Below the pieces are notes generated by a model that saw only the letters and a list, made by a program, of their open reading frames with translations, did no database searches and was not told where the DNA came from. Of a DNA stretch of 64,000 nt, positions 53,041-62,900 are shown in pieces (position 1 is the first letter of the stretch; every line of letters begins with the position of its first letter). This stretch comes from Pipra filicauda (Eukaryota; Chordata; Aves; Passeriformes; Pipridae), in NCBI RefSeq assembly GCF_003945595.2, contig NW_024104362.1, positions 434,001 through 498,000 on the forward strand. The letters are read 5' to 3'. The position numbers and the translations under genes are program-made.

Positions 53041-53330
53041 TTGCTTTTCTGGAGGAGCTCCCAAGTTGGGTCAGACGGCCGCAAGCCCGAGGAGCGCGGC
53101 CGGGGCGGCGGCGGGCGCTGGCCTCGCGGGAGCGCCGCCGGCACCGGAGGCGGCGAGGCGGGGAGCGGCGATCAGACTAACCCCGGCGCGGGCACCATCG
53201 CCTCCCGGCAGCGCCGCCGGCAGCAACGCGGTCCGCGACCCGGGGCCGCCGCAGGGCGGGGCGGCGGAGCAGTTGCCGCGGGGCACCAGCTTCCACTAGG
53301 CGAGGGCGGGGGCCCGGCGGCTGCGCCCCA

Positions 53331-53338
53331 CCATTGTT
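53331..53338. promoter_or_regulatory. SOX-type site in the SRGAP1 CpG island
   Basis: CCATTGTT is a perfect match to the SOX core consensus (AACAATGG on the minus strand). It is followed by TATCT, giving a GATA-like AGATAA on the minus strand. It sits about 350 bp upstream of the ATG in otherwise GC-rich sequence, so an AT-containing motif stands out. Such 8-mers occur by chance, and function is not shown. Confidence 0.3.
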
Positions 53339-54140
53339 ATCTCTCCTCGCGCGCCCGGGAGAGGGGAAGGGAAGCAGGGAGAGGGCGGTGGGCGGGAGGC
53401 GGCCGCGCTCGGTCCGTACGCCAGAGGCACTAGTTACTGCTGCCGCCGCGCTGGCCTGGGTGGGAATTCGGGACCGGCACCCTGCCGTGACTAACCCCGG
53501 CCGGCAGCGCCGCGGCGCATGTCCCGAGCCCACGGACCGAGCAGCCGCCTACTCGGGAAGACTCCGCCACCGCGCCCTGGAGAGGTGTCTCCGGGAATAA
53601 ACTTCTCCCCGCCCTCACGCCGTTGTCTCCTCCCTTCCTGCCTGCCCGCCCGCCTCCGCTCCTCGCTCGCTGTGTCCGCCCGCTCCGCCTCCCCCGCGTT
53701 GGCGGCCGCCGGGCGCCGCGGGCGGGCCCCGCGGGCTCCGCGCCTGCCTGCCCTGGCCGGTCCGCGGCGGGAGGCCCGGGGGCTCGGGCTCGGGCGGGAG
53801 GAGGGAGATCCCCGCCCCGCCACCCGCATTGGACATATGGTGGCCGGGCCCCCTCAGGGAACGGGGCTGTAAGGTCGCGGTACGGTGACAGAAGGCCTTT
53901 GATGCGGCGTGGAAAGTTGAAGTCCCCTGCTGCCTTCAGCGCCAAACCGCGCGGGGAGGGGGGAGGCTGGAGGGGACATGTGTCCTTTGGGGACCCCGTA
54001 TTCTTCCCCGGTGTCTCCGGAGGCAGGGCATGGCTGTGCTGGGCGGGAGGGACCGCGGCTGCACCGGCGTGCCTGAGGACCAGGACCCAGCGGGACCAGG
54101 GCATAGCAGCACCGAGGGGAGGGCTGCGCCCTCAGCACAG

Positions 54141-57100
54141 CCGCCTCCACCGTCCTTGATCGCATGGAGCTCCCCTTCGCACGCAGCTTGTTCTCGAGGG
54201 CAGGAGTGCCAGCGTGCCTATGTGGTGCATTCCCCACAAGCTCCTATGGGAAACAAGCAAATTAAGACGGGAGGCCACCCAAAATGCTGTTCCGCTGAAC
54301 TGTTGTGCATGGCACCCATCAAGGCTGGCCCTGTCTGACAGGGCATTAGAAGGACTCCAGCCCAGCAAGGGATGGTGTGCAGCCCTTGCTATAAAGCTGG
54401 GGCTGTGAAAAAGGAAGAAGGTGGTCCTGAACGGCAGGAATAGCTGAAAATGGGAGCGTGGGGCAAGTTGCCAAAAGGCATAGGTGACCCAGGTATGCCC
54501 TTTCTCCTGAGTGCCTCCAGCAGCGGTGGGGACAGCCTCCTCTGCCTGCAGAGCTGGAACTTGGCTTAGCCCTTGGAAGCTGCAGATGATAACTGGCTGC
54601 CAGCTCTGCAGGTGCAGTTGAGGCCATGTGTGCCGGGAGTCGAGCACAGTGGTTCACAGGGATGGTAGCCACACTTCTCCAAGGTCCCTGGCTGTAAGCT
54701 TGGGAATCCCATGCAAAAGGGATCAGATGTGACTCAGATTGCACAAGCCATAGCCAGAGAAGAGTTTTCTAAAAAAAACATTGAAAAAGCAGAGTGATGG
54801 ACACTGCTGGCTTGTGATGAGCAAAGAATGTGGCTGTCACTCATGGGTCAAAGCCAAAAACCAAACCCCAAGGCCGCAGCTGCAGACTTTGGGCTGCAGG
54901 GAGGTCAGCTCTGAGGATGTTAAAGGCAGGCAGTGGACTTTCTGGAGGCACAGAGAACTTCACTGATGTCAGGTATGTCTAGGAGTGATTAAGCAAAATT
55001 GCACACTATTCATAAGGAGTTTCCGAAGATAACTGCTGTATGATTTGTGTGGTGAAATTGCCCAGAGATCCTATCCTGGACAGCTAGTCCTAGGACTGCC
55101 AGGACCTGAGTCTTCAAGACAAACAAGAGGGAATGGTGGGATCATCTGCTACTGGGAAAGTTCAAACCAGCTACCCAGTAATTTGGCTGGGGACCTGGCA
55201 CCCGGAGGGCAATGGCACAGTTAACTGTACTCATGCAGACATTCTTGCTTCTGTTTATATTTAATTCTTATAAACACATTGACTTGCTGTTACAGTCACT
55301 CACTTTCACACCTCTGCATTTCAGCAGTAAGTGTACATCTGTACTTTAAAGCTCGTCTTTCCGTTTTATTAGGTATCATGCTCTCCCTGCTACAGGATCA
55401 GGGTAACAGGATTCCTGTTCCCCTTTCCCTCTTCATGTGGTGTTCTCTGTAGTTTTATTACATTTCTTCCTCTTGCCCTCCCAGCACAATCTTTTTCCAG
55501 CAATGATCCCAGTTCAGACTACCTAAAGCAATCTTAGTACAGGGGGTTATTGTCTGAAACCAATTTAACTCCCAAGTTGGATGGTCAAATTACATCCCTT
55601 GAATAAAAGGCCCAGCCTCAAAAGAGCAGTTATCTCTGTAATCCCAACCACTCTCATTTTCATCTCAACCTTTGATGCCAACATCTTGCGTCTTGGATGT
55701 TCCAGTCCATCTGTTTGGCTGGGGACTGGCTGATTTGCAAGACAGTAGGACATGGTCCCTGGAGACATGTTGCACTAACTGCAGGTTAGCTGTAAGTCTT
55801 GCCTGGTCTGTCACAGAGCACAGTGTTTTTGCAAACAGTGAAGACAGGGAACAGTGGTCAGGTCCCTGCATGAGGGTGTGCAGGCTGGCACCTGCAGCCA
55901 GGCCGGTCCCTTTCTCCTTTGCTCAGGACCTGCATGTAAACCATGCCCAAGATGTGGCTGGATGTGTAGACCACCCTCCTCCTCCCCTGGGCACTGAAGG
56001 ACACAGCCCCCTCTAGCCACTGAGCCTACGCTGGGAAAGACTGCCCAGGAGAAGGGTGCAGAGGAAGGCTGAACACCAACGCCTACACCATGATCATGTA
56101 GCCAGAGGATGGACCTAGCTCCACAGAGCCAAACCCGAGGCTGCAGATGGAGCTATTCTGTTACTCTGCAAAGGCAATTGCCCGTGAAGATGCAGAAATC
56201 ATCTTTTGGTTCTGGAGCTTGATCGCCCTGCATTCAGTTGCTTGGCTCAGGGCTGTGTCCATGGCAGGACCGCCGAGCAAGGATGGACCAGTGACCCAGG
56301 CTTGCATGTGCGGGGCTCAAAGCTGCACAGATCCTGGATCCCTGAGTTAGAGTTGGACTCCAGGACAACCAGGATTGAGCTGGCTGAGAAATCTGATTCC
56401 GGCCCCCTGTCCCTACCTCCCCCCACCCCTCCCCTTCCCACCCCCCATCCTTCTTTAGGGATTGGCAAAGGATTGTGCATTATTACATGCGTGTAATCTT
56501 CTTTTAAGATGTTCATGGCAGCTCAAGTCTCCAGACTCAATTCCGCACTGATTTACACAGCCTGCAATCCCATTTTGAGAATGGTGATTGCACAGGAACA
56601 GACCCTGCCTGGGCTCTGCAATGCCATGTTTGAGGTGACTTACAGGACACAGAATATTATTATAGAAATGCTTGTCATTTGAGACCTGTTCCTAAAGAGG
56701 TCCCCACAGAGTTCCCATCAATTTCAGGAGCAGCCAGTGCTAGAGCTGTGGAACAGTCTTGTTATGTGAACCCCTGTGCACTCTTGGCTAATGCTTGAGA
56801 AGTCATGTTTATCCAGTGTTGTTCTGTGAACTCTAACTTATTTCTTGTAGAGCATATTCAGGTCTTGGCAGGGAGGATGTGATAGACATTTAAAAAGTAT
56901 TAAGATAAAGCTGATTGAGGGCACATATTCTGGCAAGAGACAGAGTTGTATCAATAATGCAGTGTAGTACAGTACTGTTGTGATACAGTACTGGTGCAGG
57001 ATTTGTGGACCGTACCTCAGTGTATGGAGTTAGATAATCTACTCCATTGGGGAACTGGAAAACCTGAATTATGTATGATAGAACAGAGATGTATTTATAC

Positions 57101-57667
57101 AGAGAGCAGTTCCTGCAATACTTCATACACTTAGTGCAAAAAGGGAATAACGCGGGCATTCTGCTTGCTTGAGAACTTCACTGTTACATTTCATTTACAC
57201 AGCCTGATGAGCTGTGCAGTATTTGCTTTCTTGTGCTTCTAATAAAAATAGTCCATACAGCTGGCTGCTGGAATATCACCGAGTTGTTCTCTGTGAGCAG
57301 GTAATGAAATGCATGAACCCCCTTAAACAATAAAACCCTACACCAATTTTCTTTAGTCTGAAGAAAAGACAGAAATAATTCATCTTTCTTTATAATTGTA
57401 GTCAATTAGTAATTTTAAAATTGGACAGTAAGTCTCTAAGTGAAAGACCAAGCTTTAATTGAAACAATGAAACATTTGATTATTATTGAAAAATCAGTTA
57501 GAGGCATCATTGAAAGGGCTTGTTCAAATGTCTGTCACTGATAAGATGCACATTTCTATAGAATCAAAACTATTTTCTTTGGAATGAGATTATTTTAGCA
57601 AATACAGTTGCTTATCTGCAATGTAGAAACCAGTGAGGCTTTTTTTCTCTCCCCTACCCCCAACCAG
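54141..57667. other. Upstream flank without recognised gene
   Basis: Moderate GC sequence upstream of the SRGAP1 promoter. Overlapping open frames on both strands (for example 171 codons minus at 54132-54647) have no familiar domains. A C-run and pyrimidine tract lies at about 56400-56455. Confidence 0.5.
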
Positions 57668-57786
57668 TGCGGCACTTAATGCTGCTCTATGCTTATAAAC
57701 TCCTGAAACATGGAGATGAAATCTGGGCTTATGGGGTTTGTCACAGGCTGCAGAAGAGCCGGGACCTCACCCTGGCTGACCTGAAA
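57668..57786 (+). other. Unidentified exon-like block (39 open codons with splice signals)
   Basis: A strong pyrimidine tract (57640-57667, T-rich then C-rich, ending CCAACCAG) is followed by 119 bases and then AAA|GTGAGT, a good donor. Two forward frames are closed within the block, but the third is open throughout after two initial bases. It encodes 39 residues that include LMLLYAYKLLKHGDEIWAYG and ending LTLADLK. Composition is exon-like and richer than its surroundings. I do not recognise the peptide. It lies about 4.7 kb upstream of SRGAP1 exon 1 on the opposite strand, so it could be an exon of a divergent gene, of a non-coding transcript, or chance. No partner exons were found. The reverse strand of the same block is also preceded by an AG but closes with a stop and looks weaker. 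Confidence 0.35.
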
Positions 57787-57949
57787 GTGAGTGGCTCTAA
57801 AGCATTCAGTTCGACCTTCACAGCAATGAAATGAGGATCAAAAGCTGCCCAAACTTCAGTAGTTCAGGAGAGATGTTTCCCTCACCTGTGTTTCTCTGTG
57901 AGCCTAAGCTGTCACTCACCTTTAATTTCCAGGAATAGTACTCTGACCA

Positions 57950-57954
57950 CTGAC
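57950..57954. repeat. Left target-site duplication CTGAC of the solo LTR
   Basis: CTGAC immediately precedes the TG end of the LTR and is repeated exactly at 58626-58630 after its CA end. Five bases fits the ERVL and ERVK-like integrase footprints reported for birds. Confidence 0.8.
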
Positions 57955-58625
57955 TGTCCTAGTTAGAACAGCTGGGACCAGTTCATCACTGTGTGGGTGT
58001 AACCTAAACTGTATATTCTACACCCTCTGTGTCATTTCCCAGAAACACTTAACAATAGACCATTTGCAGCAGCTGCCCAGAGCACACCTGACCCCTCAGG
58101 CTATAAGCTGGGCACTAAGAGGCCTGTGAGATAGGAGGTTGTTCCTGTCCTCACACCCATGACCCACAATCACCCACTGTGGAACTCCCTGCCCTGGGGG
58201 AGGTACTGGGCATTCCTGCCTGAACCTGAGGGTATACAATCTTGGGGTCTTGGGACTTCTGGTACCACTTGTAGGATCCAGAGGAGGACCAGAACCTTGA
58301 CCAGACTGTGACCACTACTGTCAACCGGACTGTGACCACCACTCTCAACTGGACTGCAACCATCACTCGCACCAACGGGTTTTTTCCTCTCCTTTTACTT
58401 TTGGACTCAGGGGACCACGTGGGGCTCAGCATGGAGGCCAATGAACAACATTCTGTTCATGCCCCAGGGTGCTGGGTTATACATCTGGGTTTTTGTGAGC
58501 TAAAACCAATTGTTCATCTGTATAATTGTATTTATTGTATTATTTTTATTAAATTGTAATTCTGACTTATAATCTCTTTTGAGTTGGGTTCATTTCTCCT
58601 GCTGGTTTACCTTTACACCAGCACA
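57955..58625 (+). mobile_element. Solo LTR, ERVL-type, with target-site duplication
   Basis: The element starts TGTCCTAG and ends CCAGCACA, giving the TG...CA ends of an LTR. It is flanked by the direct repeat CTGAC (57950-57954 and 58626-58630), a 5-bp target-site duplication. The body resembles songbird ERVL LTRs as I remember them, including the GACTTATAATCTCTTTTGAG stretch near its end. A polyadenylation-like ATTAAA lies at about 58547. Three 24-bp units occur at 58302-58373. No internal retroviral genes are next to it, so this is a solo LTR left by recombination between the two LTRs of a provirus. Confidence 0.85.
58302..58373 (+). repeat. Three 24-bp tandem units inside the solo LTR
   Basis: Units at 58302-58325, 58326-58349 and 58350-58373 share the pattern GACTGTGACCACCACTCTCAAC with substitutions, the third being most diverged. 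Tandem units in the upstream part of an LTR are often enhancer repeats. They also create a repetitive threonine-rich open frame that is not a gene. Confidence 0.7.
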
Positions 58626-58630
58626 CTGAC
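58626..58630. repeat. Right target-site duplication CTGAC of the solo LTR
   Basis: Exact copy of the pentamer at 57950-57954, directly after the LTR 3' end. Confidence 0.8.
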
Positions 58631-58935
58631 ACAGGTGTATTGATTGTAAGGACACATGAACACAATTTCTTCCAGAAGCAGAATAAAGGAAGAGAAGGCA
58701 TTCTTACTTCACAGTAAGAGTGTCTACAGGTGGAGTATGTAGAATTGATAATATGCTTTAAATTCATGCTATGCCACAGTCCATGACCATTTTCAAGCCA
58801 TAGACTTTACTATGTACCCCTCAGGTTGCTTTTTTTTGTCTGTTGAACTGAGTTTCTTTTGGACATAATTACACACCTTAATTTAGGCAACTGAAGTCAT
58901 ATGCCCAATTCAAATGAGGGCTCCTCAGTAGACAA
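58631..58935. other. Short spacer between LTR and CR1
   Basis: Unique sequence; nothing recognised. Confidence 0.6.
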
Positions 58936-59414
58936 GAGCCATGAAGCTCCTGGAGTGAGTCCAGTGGAGGGCTACAAAGACGGTTAGGGGACTGGAGCAT
59001 CTCTTTTACAAGGAGAAGCTGAGAGAGTTAGGCCTGTTAAGCCTCAAGGAGAGACGACTGAGAGGAGACCTCATCAATGTATATAAGTATCTGAAGGGAG
59101 AATGCCAAGAGGATGGAGCCAGGCTCTTCTCAATAGTGCCCAGCAATAGGACAAGAGTTAACAGACAGAAACTGATGCGCAGGAAGTTCCACCTGAGTAG
59201 GAGGAAGAACTTTACTGTGAGAGTGACTGAACCGTGGAACAGGTTGCCCAGAGAGGTTGTGCAGTCTCCTTCTCTGGAGATATTCAAAAACTAGCTGTCT
59301 GGACACAATCCTCAGTAACATGTTCTAGGGGACCCTCCTTGAACAAGGAGGTTGGACTAGATGCCCTTCAGTGGTCTCTTCCAATCTTACCCATCCTGTG
59401 ATTCTGTGATTTAA
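58936..59414 (+). mobile_element. CR1 3' end (CR1-Y/F-like)
   Basis: Sense CR1 signature in order: ATGAAGCTCCTGGAGTGAGT, GGGGACTGGAGCATCTC, GGAGACCTCATCAATGTATA, GGAACAGGTTGCCCAGAGAG, TTGGACTAGATGCCC, then TTCCAATCTTACCCATCCTG followed by TGATTCTGTGATT. It includes the last ORF2 codons and the full 3' UTR; the 5' end is truncated. Open frames on the minus strand here (59006-59321) are antisense shadows. Confidence 0.9.
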
Positions 59415-59800
59415 CTAAGTCATTTAACCTCCTTCAAGAGAAGTGGGCATTTGAAATTCACTTATTTTAGACACTTTGTTTAGAATGGATTTTGTTCCCA
59501 TTTTCCTTACTATCATAACCAGGGGTCATATAAGACAGGGATTATATCCTCTTCATAAAACCTGAATGTAATATGCTGAATGTTAACAACTGTCTATTAG
59601 GAATATTTGTAGTCCTTTGCTTTTGAATAAAATGCACAGCTAAGAGTATGCAGACTGCATTTGGTCATTTACTAATTGCAGTTATGTAGGAAAGTAATCC
59701 TGTTGGCCTGTGATCTGAAGGAGGATTCAGGAAAACAACCACTTGGTAACTTTTTTTATATATGTGTGTGCATTCATGTGTGTATACAGCCAGTTTGCCA
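59415..59800. other. Spacer between CR1 and SINE
   Basis: Unique AT-rich sequence with a short TATATATGTGTGTG tract just left of the SINE. Confidence 0.6.
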
Positions 59801-59938
59801 CATTCACAGAATATTCTTAGTTGGGAGGAACCCACAAGGATCATCAAGTCCAACTATTAAGTGACTGGCCCCTACAGGGATTGAACCCACAACCTTGACG
59901 TTATTAGCGCCATGCTCTAATCAACTGAGCTGATTTCA
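59801..59938 (-). mobile_element. tRNA-Ile/CR1 SINE (TguSINE1-like)
   Basis: Read on the minus strand, the element begins with a degenerate tRNA-Ile (AAT) sequence. An A-box-like AGCTCAGTTGATTAGAGC is followed by an anticodon loop CTAATAA with anticodon at 59905-59903, then a B-box-like GGGTTCAATCCC at 59888-59877 and an acceptor-like GGGGCCA. It then passes directly into a CR1-type 3' tail (GGACTTGATGATCCTTGTGG, then CCAACT, ending AATATTCTGTGAAT). This head-plus-tail plan is that of TguSINE1, described from zebra finch and passerines and mobilised by CR1. The 5' first arm is degenerate, so this is not a working tRNA gene. Confidence 0.85.
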
Positions 59939-62900
59939 GGGCTCAAATGCATGCAACAGCTCTCTCAGCATGAAATACATATGAATCCAGTGGAGAATTG
60001 TTCAAATCACAGAAAAAAAAGAATCTTCCAAGTGAAATCACTGACTTGAAATGCTAAGAGATCCTTCTGGCTCAATAAGGGAAGATTTCAGCCCTGGAGG
60101 ACTGAGAGAGTCTGGAACATGAACAAGCATTGCGTTTCTTCTAAAGCAGAAAGAAAAGCACTAAACCCAAACCTTCTCACATTAGTCTAATTGCTATTTT
60201 GTTTGAAGAAATTAATAATTGATATGTCAATATTTAGTCCTTTGGCTTTACAGTTGAAAAGTGCATTTTAATGTTTCCTTGTTAACTTGTTCATTCTGAG
60301 CAATGCTAGTAGGACTAATGACACAACTAACATATAGAAAGTGATGAGGCTACTTTATATCTTCTACTGTTAAGAATGTTATCCTTTCTTTATATGGTGT
60401 TGCTATTCACTTCCCAATTAGTAATTACAAAGCGTAATGAATTCCGAGTACTAACTCTCTCACTTAATGAGACGAGACCGAGGCAGTCTTGCCATTTTGA
60501 AGGAGAAGAAATATACAAGTCATTACATCCTCACTGCAGGGTTTGTGTTCTTTGTGGGCCTACTTTTGTTCTGTTGGTAGCCTTTGAGACTCTAGTATTC
60601 TGCTTCTGAACATAATATGCTGAATGCTTAATTTGTAAGCTTCACACACCTAAATTTAGGCAGTGGTATGTGCCTTACACCTGCCACTTTACATGCACTA
60701 GCATTGTTCTGGATCTTTATCTTACTCTTAAGAGCTATATTGTCCAGAGAAGCATTAAGATTAGTTTTGATTTGGGTTTTCTTTCCAAGCCTGGTGAGGC
60801 AACACCAGTGAGTCGGCAACACAGACTCTTCAAAGTGAACCTAAGGGTCTATGTTAGTGGTATTTAAAGTCTTTGATGAGCAGATAATTGCAACTCTGAT
60901 AAACAGCTTTTAGTTTCAAAACTTGGATTTAGTTTTCCACTTGCATTGTTTGTGTTTGTTCCATCCGTTCTCATCCAAAACCAAAGTACTTCTGCTACTT
61001 CATTACTCCTGACCTTCTCATGCTAATGGCTTTGAATGGAGAACATCAGAAGCTGGGTTCAGTTTAAAAGGAGAAGAAATTGCTTGAAGCAGCATCAGAT
61101 AATTAAGAACATCACATTTTTAAAAATCAGTCCTATGTACTTCATCGGGCTGCTGTTATCTGATTTTAATTGGAATGCTTCTATGAATAAAGGCTGCTGG
61201 ATTTTACCCTTGGGACTTAGATAGGGGAATGCAACTCCTGGTCTTGCTATCCTTTTATGGGCTTCATGGGCCATCCAGATTTCCCATCCAGGAATCTCAG
61301 CTTTCTGGGCTGCTTTCAGTCTGTGCCAGTAGTTTAAAGGTTGTGAATTGCCCTCATTTATCTCAAAAGGGCATTAATTTTGAAGCCCAGCAATGACACT
61401 TCAAATGTCAGCCTTGTTCTTTTTCTCAGAAGCATCCAGATAGTCTGCTTATTCATTAATGTGGCTAGAGGGGTAGAAACAGCTGCAGCCTATCTGGCTA
61501 AAAAAGTGCCTGGCTATTAATGGTCTACCCAGCGCACTGCCATTTCTCTGATTCAGTCCCTTGGTCTACCCTCTGGCTGATCCCTTGCCAGAGAGAAGGG
61601 CATATGTGGAGAGGAGCAAGAGTGGAAAAAGATGCTATTTCTGTAGCATCTTATCTTTTGATTATTGATAGTAGCATGATGCTGCTTTCCTGAGTTCTTT
61701 TTTTCCCTCTGCTACTTTTGCCTTCTCAGTGGCAAAAAGACAAACCAGACTTATGCAGGAGGGGTGCCAGACAGCTAAAGGTGGTGATACCTTGGCACAT
61801 AGAGGTAGGAAGGGATACAGGCACCAAACTGGGCCTAGGGAGGCCCAGTATTTCTACATTTTGCTTAATACCTTGTTTAACTTCACTCAAAATCCCGTCT
61901 GCTAGCATGGCCCAAGAGCGCTCCAGGGTGAGCTGGGTGGTGTCAGCTGGAAAGATTTCAGGCTGCTGAAGGAATTGAATCCAGACCTGCTTCTTGGCCT
62001 GCTGTCCCCCTCTATTAAAAGACATACCAATGTCTTTCTCCTGCCACTGGATTTTTAAAAGACAAGGATTAACATGAAAGCTGTTCTTTTAAAGATTCGG
62101 TGCTAGTGTGATTCTATACAGGGAAGGCGCTCCTTGCTGCAGTCTTCCTCTCCAGTTGAATCTTGAGGTGCCAATGATTCCTGGAGTCACCAGGGGCTAG
62201 GAGGCAGGCAATACTGTGGGTACCCATGTCCATTGTTAGATCTGGCTTTCTGTCATGTCCTCAAGTTGCAGCAGACCCTCTCTGCACACTTGGGCTGCTG
62301 GCTCTCATCAACAGGAGACACACAGTAGTTCAAAGGTAAAATATAATGGTCTCAGCCTCACAACTGTGGCTTCAAAGTGAAGCTTTTAAGCTTTTGCTCC
62401 AGTGTCCAAGAATATGTGCCCCACACAGAAGAAAATCAGTAAGGAGTTCAAGAGCAATTTTTCTTTCATTTTTGGCATGTGATTGAATGTTTCTTAGTCA
62501 TAGCTTCCTTTTGTTATTTCTGTTCAGCAACCCAATGTCACAATAATTGGGTGGGCAAATATCGCAAACTACACACGGATGCTTGTTTCCAAATGAATAA
62601 TTATTTTTACAGAATCTGTTTCTCAGACACATGCATGTAACAAAAAGCTTTCTGTTAACACCTACTACTTCAAAAGTTCATTTTGACCAAAGATAATATC
62701 TGTTGAAGGTGATTTATAGTTTTAAAAAGTGTGTAAGACAAAAGATGTGTAGAAAATCCTTCCTGGGGGTCTCCGGGGCAGTTTCCTGCCGAGGCTGTTG
62801 ATGTATTTCAGATGTCACAGCTCCCTCCAGCGGGAAAAAGTGGGCAGAGGGCTACTGCCACTGCAGACACCAACCCAAAGCTTCCAAACCTCAAACAGAA

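Larger units (their letters stand above)
52640..54140. promoter_or_regulatory. SRGAP1: CpG island promoter of SRGAP1
   Basis: This block is strikingly GC- and CpG-rich compared with the AT-rich sequence on both sides. It carries many GC boxes (for example GGGCGGGGC near 53256), short CGG runs and G-run clusters with G-quadruplex potential. The densest parts are about 52660-52915 and 53075-53860, separated by an AT-rich notch (52920-53045) that holds exon 1. No clear TATA box is seen. A CpG-island promoter firing on the minus strand from somewhere in 53050-53860 is the natural reading. Limits are by eye. Confidence 0.85.

Noticed and set aside
53823..53845. Inverted CCAAT box and CArG-like element at the right part of the island
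   Set aside because: ATTGG and GGACATATGG are present, but the CArG match is imperfect and the transcription start is unknown, so no site was called.
53430..54104. 224-codon minus-strand frame upstream of SRGAP1
   Set aside because: Sits in the CpG island where stop codons are rare. It is rich in Pro, Arg, Ala and Gly, overlaps similar frames on both strands, and has no known domain.
53623..54159. 178-codon plus-strand frame in the CpG island
   Set aside because: Composition-driven open frame overlapping other frames; no splice or conservation evidence.
58151..58559. Threonine/valine-repeat frames on both strands
   Set aside because: Explained by the three 24-bp units of the solo LTR.
59870..59938. 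tRNA-Ile gene
   Set aside because: The acceptor/5' arm is degenerate and the 3' side continues into a CR1 tail, so it is a SINE head, not a tRNA gene.
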